Below, one piece after another: positions 7,131 to 11,451 of a DNA stretch of 11,451 bases. The DNA comes from Sandaracinaceae bacterium (GTDB lineage: Bacteria; Myxococcota_A; Polyangia; Polyangiales; Houyiibacteriaceae). The notes beneath the pieces were generated by a model that saw only the letters and a program-made list of their open reading frames with translations, made no database searches and was not told where the DNA came from. A program made the position numbers and the translations under genes. The stretch lies in NCBI GenBank assembly GCA_012514415.1, contig JAAZAH010000318.1, positions 1-11,451 on the forward strand. Direction: 5' to 3'. Positions within the stretch are counted from its first letter, which is position 1. Each line of letters starts with the position of its first letter.

Positions 7131-7159
7131 TTGACGTGATTGAGCGCTTGGAGTACCAC
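7131..7159 (+). promoter_or_regulatory. Candidate promoter for the yajC-secDF-recJ operon
   Basis: TTGACG at 7131-7136 is followed after 17 bp by TACCAC (7154-7159), a good -35 but a weak -10. The extended sequence TTGACGTGA is identical to one in the hppA leader (3089-3097). It lies 117 bp before the GTG chosen for yajC. Confidence 0.25.
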
Positions 7160-7247
7160 ACGGCGCACGTTTTCATCATGAGCCCAAGAGCGCCTAAACG
7201 TCGTTCTTGGCGCCTCGATCCATTCTCTGCATCAGGCTCGGTTCTCA

Positions 7248-7661
7248 GTGATTCTCTCAACCTTACTCACGCTTCAGCCCCCGGCGACACCCTCAGCGGC
7301 ACCGACTGGTGGTGGAGGAGGCGGCGCGCCGGCGTCCTGCGGAGGAGGCGATATGAGCTTCCTCCTCACCATGGCGATTTTCTTCCTCGTCATGTACTTC
7401 CTGATGATCCGCCCGCAGCAGAAAAGACAGAAGGAGCATCAGAAACTTCTCGACTCGCTGAAAAAAGGCGACGTCGTACGCACGGATTCGGGAATCCGAG
7501 GCGAAATTGTAAGCATCGACGAGCGAGAGGTTCAGCTCCTCATCGCCGATAAAACCAAGATCAACATCCTCCGCACGAGGATCGCCGGGCTCGACCAGCC
7601 TCCCGCGCCCAAAGATGGGAAAGACGCGAAGGATGGTAAGGGCGGCGCGGCAGCTCGATGA
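7248..7661 (+). CDS. yajC: Preprotein translocase accessory subunit YajC
   Basis: YajC is a small inner-membrane partner of SecDF in the Sec holotranslocon. The product is 137 residues from GTG 7248. Residues 1-36 are an unusual front rich in Pro, Ala and six consecutive Gly, with a Cys-Gly-Gly-Gly. One membrane helix spans about 37-54, followed directly by the family hallmark RPQQKR at 55-60, a KKGD at 72-75 and a small beta domain (VVRTDSGIRGEIVSI at 77-91). The tail from 118 is a charged low-complexity run of Lys, Asp and Gly. The start is uncertain: GTG 7248 has no good Shine-Dalgarno, while ATG 7353 (giving a 102-residue protein beginning MSFLL) follows GGAGGAGG. I keep the longer form because deltaproteobacterial YajC proteins often have such a Gly-rich N-terminus, as I recall. 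It is first in the yajC-secD-secF-recJ operon, 24 bp before secD. Confidence 0.92.
   Translation: MILSTLLTLQPPATPSAAPTGGGGGGAPASCGGGDMSFLLTMAIFFLVMYFLMIRPQQKRQKEHQKLLDSLKKGDVVRTDSGIRGEIVSIDEREVQLLIADKTKINILRTRIAGLDQPPAPKDGKDAKDGKGGAAAR
7341..7348 (+). promoter_or_regulatory. Shine-Dalgarno-like GGAGGAGG before the alternative yajC start
   Basis: GGAGGAGG lies 4-7 nt before the in-frame ATG at 7353, inside the longer yajC frame. It could be a real ribosome site setting a shorter YajC, or simply glycine codons (GGA GGA GGC) of the Gly-rich front. Confidence 0.4.
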
Positions 7662-7685
7662 GCGCATAAGGCAATCGGAACTCGC

Positions 7686-9503
7686 ATGGAAAAGAGCTGG
7701 TACCTCCGTCTCTCGGTCGTCGTTTTTGCGGCGATTTTTGGCTTCCTCTCCATATGGCCGACGATCCATGATCTCGGCTGGTTGAGCGCGCCCGAATGGG
7801 TGCGAAGCACCTTCACGGGAAGGATCAGCCCCGGCCTCGATATCAAAGGCGGACTCCGCCTGAGCTACGAAGTCGAGCTCGATACCTACATCGAAGAGCA
7901 GCGGAATCGGCGTGCGCGCGATCTGCTCTATGCCGCCGGCGAGCTGGCGGGTGTCATCGATAAGGAGCAAACGGCGCAGCTCACCGACGCGCAGCGACGT
8001 GCGCTCGATGAAGCGATCCAGGTCGATCGCGTCGGCACCGATCGCATCCGCATGACGTTCAAGGATCCCTCGCTCGTCGATAAGATCGACCGCCCCTTCG
8101 TCCGCGAGACCGTCGGAGAGCTGCTCCGCATCGATTCGCGCGATCGCGCGAGCGGTGTCGTGAACCTCAGCGTTCGCGAGGACATTGTCGAGGGCTGGCG
8201 CGAGACCGCCGTCGATCAGGCGCGAAAAACGATTGAGAACCGTATCGACACGCTCGGCCTCCGCGAGGCGAGCGTCATCGCGCGCGATTCCGATATTATC
8301 GTCGAGATCCCCGGGGCCGACGATGCCGCGTTCGAGCGCATCAAGGGCATCATCAGCAAGACCGCCCGCCTTGATTTCAAGATTGTCGACTCGGCCGGAG
8401 CAAGTGCGGTCTTTACCGGCGAGCATCTCGAGGAAGGCGTCTCGCTTCAAACCGAGCAGGCGCTCGACGGTCCGCACGGGACGGTCGTCGCCCCGTATTA
8501 TATGGCGAGCGGTGAGGGCGCGCGCGAGCGACTCGAGGCCATCATCGAACAACTCACCCTGCCACGTGAACGCGTCGTCTCGGTCGGCGAGGTCGACGGC
8601 ACCGATGGCAAGGCCTGGCGGACCTACCTGCTCGTGGACATGGCGGAGGTCACGGGTGAAGACATCGACGATGCCTTCGTCGCCTTCGATCAGACGGCGG
8701 GAAATCGGCCCGTGGTCTCCATTCGCTTTAAGACTCGAGGTGCCCGCGCTTTCGACGAGCTCACCGCGCGGAACGTGAACCGACGGATGGCCATCGTTCT
8801 CGACGATCGCGTCTACACCGCGCCGAATATCAACGAGCGCATCAGCGGCGGCTCCGCGCAGATCTCGCTTGGATCCGGACCCTATCAACAGGCGCTCGAC
8901 GAGGCGAACGATATTGTCGTCGTCCTCAAGGCGGGTGCGCTCCCTGCGCCGCTTCGTCCTGCCAACGAGCAGATCATTGGGCCGTCGCTTGGTGAGGACG
9001 CGATCCTCGCAGGCGCGAAGGGAGCCGTCGCAGGCATCGCGCTTATTCTGCTCTTCATGGGTGTCTACTACATGCTCGCTGGCGTGATCGCGAACGCGAT
9101 GGTTCTTTTGAACCTCGTGCTTCAGCTCGCTGTGATGTCCTTCTTCGAAGCGACGCTCACGCTACCCGGTATCGCCGCGCTCGCGCTGACGGTGGGTATG
9201 GCGGTCGATACGAACGTGCTCATCACCGAGCGCATTCGCGAGGAACTCCGCTCTGGAAAATCACCTCGAACCGCCGTCGATCAAGGCTTCGAGCGTGCAT
9301 TCTCCTCGGTCTTCGATAGCCAGATCACGACGCTGATCGCAGGCGTCGTCCTCTTCCAATACGGCACCGGACCGATTAAGGGCTTTGCAGTGATGCTGAT
9401 GATCGGCATCGCGGGATCGCTCTTCACCGGCATCTTCTGCTCGCGCGTCGTCTTCGACTTCATCGTGCGCCGGCCTAACCTCAAGACCCTCTCGGTGGGC
9501 TGA
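7686..9503 (+). CDS. secD: Protein translocase subunit SecD
   Basis: SecD is an RND-like inner-membrane protein which, with SecF, uses the ion-motive force to pull and release proteins on the periplasmic side of SecYEG. The product is 605 residues, close to E. coli SecD (615). One helix at about 8-24 is followed by the motif GLDIKGGLRL at 50-59, then the large periplasmic P1 region including RNRID near 185-189 and IIVEIPG near 204-210. The later motifs are the ISGGSAQIS block at 386-394, ALPAPLRP at 418-425 and GPSLGEDAI at 432-440, then five helices between about 443 and 592. AVDTNVLITERIREEL at 506-521 contains the conserved Asp508 used in proton coupling. A weak GGAA (7677-7680) precedes the ATG. 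secF begins 3 nt after the stop, so synthesis in equal amounts by coupling is likely. Confidence 0.97.
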   Translation: MEKSWYLRLSVVVFAAIFGFLSIWPTIHDLGWLSAPEWVRSTFTGRISPGLDIKGGLRLSYEVELDTYIEEQRNRRARDLLYAAGELAGVIDKEQTAQLTDAQRRALDEAIQVDRVGTDRIRMTFKDPSLVDKIDRPFVRETVGELLRIDSRDRASGVVNLSVREDIVEGWRETAVDQARKTIENRIDTLGLREASVIARDSDIIVEIPGADDAAFERIKGIISKTARLDFKIVDSAGASAVFTGEHLEEGVSLQTEQALDGPHGTVVAPYYMASGEGARERLEAIIEQLTLPRERVVSVGEVDGTDGKAWRTYLLVDMAEVTGEDIDDAFVAFDQTAGNRPVVSIRFKTRGARAFDELTARNVNRRMAIVLDDRVYTAPNINERISGGSAQISLGSGPYQQALDEANDIVVVLKAGALPAPLRPANEQIIGPSLGEDAILAGAKGAVAGIALILLFMGVYYMLAGVIANAMVLLNLVLQLAVMSFFEATLTLPGIAALALTVGMAVDTNVLITERIREELRSGKSPRTAVDQGFERAFSSVFDSQITTLIAGVVLFQYGTGPIKGFAVMLMIGIAGSLFTGIFCSRVVFDFIVRRPNLKTLSVG

Positions 9504-9506
9504 ATC

Positions 9507-10670
9507 ATGGAACTCATCAAGCCCGGCATTCTCATCGATTTCATGCGCTATCGACGCGTCGCGGTGATCGGCTCACTCCTCACGGTGCTCGTCACGTTCA
9601 TCGTGGTGTTCTTCTACCCTGGGCCCAAGCTCGGCATTGACTTCGCCGGCGGCACCGAAGTGCAGCTCGCGTTCAACGGCGAGGTAGGCGCAGCCGAGCT
9701 CCGCGAGACGCTCGTTGATCTTGGATATGAACAGCCGAGCGTCATCAACGTCGAAGGTGCACCCAATCAATATATGATCCGCTTGAGCGAGGTCTCCCCG
9801 CTCTCGGAAGAGCAGCAGATCGCGATCCGCCAATCACTCACAGAAGCGGTGAGCGAGGAGCAGATCACCTATTTCAAGTTCTCTCCCGGCGGCGATAAGA
9901 TCACCTTTGCACTTGTCGACGAGCGCGATGCGGAAGAGCTCAGCGCGATCCTCGAGAAGGCGGGGGCGAATGTTCGCACGCTCGACCACTTCGGTGGCTT
10001 CGACGATCATCGCTACGAGGCGCATCTGGTCGGCGTGGGCGATGAGCTCATCTCGCGGCTCCGAGACGCCTTTGGCGAACGTGGCCCCGACGCCCCCCTT
10101 CGCGTCGAGTGGGTCGGTCCGCGCGCGGGCGAGCAGCTCCGCGATTCGGCGATCATGTCGCTCCTTTATTCGATCGCCTTCATCATGGTCTACATCGCCT
10201 TCCGCTTCGATCTGCGCTATGCGCCCGGGGCGATCGTTGGCTTCTTCCACGACGTCTTCATCACCTTTGGCGTGTACGTGATCTTCCAGCGCGAGGTCAG
10301 CCTCACGACCGTCGCAGCGCTGCTCACGGTCCTGGCGTATTCGATTAACGATACGATCGTCATCTACGACCGCATCCGCGAGAACGCCTCGAAGTTCCGA
10401 GATAAGTCCATGTCCGAGCTCATCAATATCAGCACTTCGCAGGTGCTGAGCCGGACGATTGTGACGAGCACGACGACGATCCTCGCCGTTCTCCCCTTCT
10501 TCTATTGGGGCACTTCGACCATTCAAGACATCGCCTTTACGCTCGTCTTCGGCATCATCATCGGGACGTATTCTTCGGTGTTCATCTCGGCGCCTGTGAC
10601 TGAGCTCATCGATCGGCGCTTCTTCCAAAAGCCCGAGGCCTCGAACGCCGAAGCGCGCGCAACCGCCTGA
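9507..10670 (+). CDS. secF: Protein translocase subunit SecF, with enlarged periplasmic domain
   Basis: SecF is the obligate partner of SecD in the inner membrane. The 387-residue product is longer than E. coli SecF (323). Helix 1 is at about 19-37, followed by GIDFAGGTEV at 43-52. The usual VEWVGPRAGEQL stands at 200-211, then five helices between about 215 and 365, including YSINDTIVIYDRIREN at 278-293 with the conserved Asp282, and LSRTIVTSTTTIL at 314-326. The extra length lies between the first helix and the VGPR motif. There residues 49-73 and 129-153 align without gaps at an offset of 80 (shared Ala, Glu, Ala, Glu-Leu, Leu, Gly), suggesting a duplicated alpha/beta unit. The gene lies 3 nt after secD and 2 nt before recJ. 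Identification is firm; the duplication is an inference from visual alignment. Confidence 0.96.
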   Translation: MELIKPGILIDFMRYRRVAVIGSLLTVLVTFIVVFFYPGPKLGIDFAGGTEVQLAFNGEVGAAELRETLVDLGYEQPSVINVEGAPNQYMIRLSEVSPLSEEQQIAIRQSLTEAVSEEQITYFKFSPGGDKITFALVDERDAEELSAILEKAGANVRTLDHFGGFDDHRYEAHLVGVGDELISRLRDAFGERGPDAPLRVEWVGPRAGEQLRDSAIMSLLYSIAFIMVYIAFRFDLRYAPGAIVGFFHDVFITFGVYVIFQREVSLTTVAALLTVLAYSINDTIVIYDRIRENASKFRDKSMSELINISTSQVLSRTIVTSTTTILAVLPFFYWGTSTIQDIAFTLVFGIIIGTYSSVFISAPVTELIDRRFFQKPEASNAEARATA

Positions 10671-10672
10671 GG

Positions 10673-11451
10673 ATGAGCGAAGCGTATCGTCTGCGGAGCG
10701 TCGATCCGATCCGAGCCAGTGCCTTGGCGCGACGGATCGGCGCTTCGACGACGCTCGGCCAGATTCTCCTCCATCGAGGAATTGAGGCGCCGGAAGCTGC
10801 CTTCGAATTTCTCAACCCGCGCCTCCGCGATCTCTGCGATCCGAGCTCGATGCTCGATCTCGAGCGCGCCGTCGAGCGCATCGCAGCCGCCATTCGCCGT
10901 AAAGAGCGGATCGTGGTCTTTGGTGATTACGACGTCGACGGGACGACGAGCGCCGCGATCATGACGCTCGGTATCGAGGCGCTCGGCGGCGAGGCGAAGG
11001 CGCTGGTCGCCAACCGTGCCCTTGGAGGCTATGGACTCTCCGCACCGGCACTCGAGCGCTGCCTCGAGAGCGACCCCTCCCTTCTGATCACGTGCGATTG
11101 CGGCTCAAGCGATCATCCCCGGGTCGCCGACGCGCGGGCTCGAGGCGTGGATGTGATCGTCATCGACCACCACCTTGTCCCCGAAGAAGAGCTGCCGGCC
11201 TTCGCCTTTCTGAATCCCCATCAGCCGAACTGCGGCTTCCCCTACAAGGGCTTCGCGAGTGCGGGCCTCGCTTTTGTTGTCATCGCCCGCCTCCGACGCC
11301 TCCTCAACTCGAATTTTGATGTGCGCGAGCTTCTCGATCTCGTCGCACTTGGCACCGTCGCGGACGTCGCTCCGCTCGACGGAGACAACCGCCGTTTGGT
11401 TCGTGCGGGGCTCGACCGACTCCGCACCAGTGAACGCCCTGGACTCGAAGC
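10673..11451 (+). CDS. recJ: Single-stranded-DNA-specific exonuclease RecJ, N-terminal part (3' end outside window)
   Basis: RecJ is a cytoplasmic DHH-family 5'-3' exonuclease on single-stranded DNA that acts in recombination and mismatch or excision repair. The first 259 codons are present and run off the right edge. The N-terminal region (LNPRLRDLCDP at 47-57) leads into motif I, GDYDVDG at 84-90, then a CDCGSSDH at 141-148 where most RecJ proteins read VDNGIS, then DHH at 165-167 and LGTVADVAPL at 226-235, so all metal-binding Asp and His positions expected in this part are kept. The usual EGYG reads GGYG at 118-121. NPHQPNCGFPYKGFA at 181-195 is typical of RecJ (Cys, Phe-Pro, Lys). The ATG is 2 nt after the secF stop without a separate Shine-Dalgarno, pointing to coupling. 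A general DHH phosphoesterase is the alternative, but the order after secDF favours RecJ. Confidence 0.9.
   Translation, partial: MSEAYRLRSVDPIRASALARRIGASTTLGQILLHRGIEAPEAAFEFLNPRLRDLCDPSSMLDLERAVERIAAAIRRKERIVVFGDYDVDGTTSAAIMTLGIEALGGEAKALVANRALGGYGLSAPALERCLESDPSLLITCDCGSSDHPRVADARARGVDVIVIDHHLVPEEELPAFAFLNPHQPNCGFPYKGFASAGLAFVVIARLRRLLNSNFDVRELLDLVALGTVADVAPLDGDNRRLVRAGLDRLRTSERPGLE

Larger units (their letters stand above)
6952..7247. other. Divergent ilvE/yajC intergenic region
   Basis: This 296-bp stretch holds the ilvE leader and the leader of the sec operon. No gene is supported: frames crossing it on either strand (for instance 6952-7260 on the minus strand) have no family resemblance and start without a Shine-Dalgarno. 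It contains an 8-bp palindrome TCAATTGA at 7100-7107 lying inside opposed TTGAMC-like hexamers, a candidate ilvE promoter, a candidate yajC -35, and two weak overlapping inverted repeats at 7184-7213. Confidence 0.6.

Noticed and set aside
7184..7213. Two mutually exclusive hairpins (CCAAGA/TCTTGG and GCGCC/GGCGC) as an attenuator before yajC
   Set aside because: Stems of 5-6 bp with loops of 14-15 nt are weak; there is no leader peptide or terminator stem with a U tract nearby.
6952..7260. A 102-codon minus-strand frame ending immediately before the ilvE start
   Set aside because: No ribosome site or family resemblance; the frame overlaps the probable ilvE promoter and Shine-Dalgarno.
7293..8888. 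A 531-codon frame antisense to yajC and secD
   Set aside because: Same codon-bias effect; no recognisable family and no ribosome site, and it overlaps well-conserved SecD motifs.
9834..10628. A 264-codon frame antisense to secF
   Set aside because: Charged low-complexity product, fully covered by conserved secF on the other strand.
1..11451. A mobile element, CRISPR array, phage, toxin-antitoxin or other novel accessory system
   Set aside because: No transposase, integrase, repeat array, RNA gene or terminal repeats were seen; gene content and codon use look uniform and chromosomal.

Overview
The window is a GC-rich bacterial chromosomal segment made of housekeeping and central-metabolism genes. 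Nine protein genes can be supported, two of them cut by the window edges. The gene content and several family details point to a deltaproteobacterial or Myxococcota-like lineage: the yajC-secD-secF-recJ order, a RecJ with a CDCGSSDH version of its second motif, a YajC with a Gly/Pro/Ala-rich front end, and a direct glutaminyl-tRNA synthetase. This placement is an inference from recalled family features, not a demonstrated taxonomy.

Layout. Positions 1-1343 (+) hold the 3' end of glnS followed 2 nt later by rsmG, so the two are probably translationally coupled. Converging on them, with only 11 bp between stop codons, is a GabD-type succinate-semialdehyde dehydrogenase (1355-2809, -). A 340-bp gap without a convincing gene separates it from the divergent hppA (3150-5267, +), a membrane pyrophosphatase of the K+-dependent type. 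Next is a small secreted, probably beta-barrel outer-membrane protein of unknown function (5406-5924, +). A strong hairpin with A and T tracts on its two sides (5961-5996) probably ends both this gene and the opposing branched-chain aminotransferase ilvE (6034-6951, -). A 296-bp divergent intergenic region follows, and then the tightly packed yajC-secD-secF-recJ operon (7248 to the right edge, +).

How the genes work together. YajC, SecD and SecF form the accessory module that uses the ion-motive force to complete Sec-dependent export. HppA can build an ion gradient from pyrophosphate, and the small Omp-like protein would itself be a Sec client. GlnS and RsmG serve translation (tRNA charging and 16S rRNA methylation), GabD feeds succinate to the TCA cycle, IlvE makes or degrades branched-chain amino acids, and RecJ serves DNA repair.

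I found no mobile elements, CRISPR arrays, tRNA or rRNA genes, phage genes or toxin/defence modules, and no sign of a new multi-gene system. The points most worth a second look are molecular: an internal 80-residue-offset duplication in the enlarged SecF periplasmic domain, altered RecJ motifs, an inferred NAD+ preference of the GabD-like enzyme, the ion specificity of HppA, the uncharacterised barrel protein, an excess of the octamer GCGATCGC, and a 9-mer shared by the hppA and yajC leaders.
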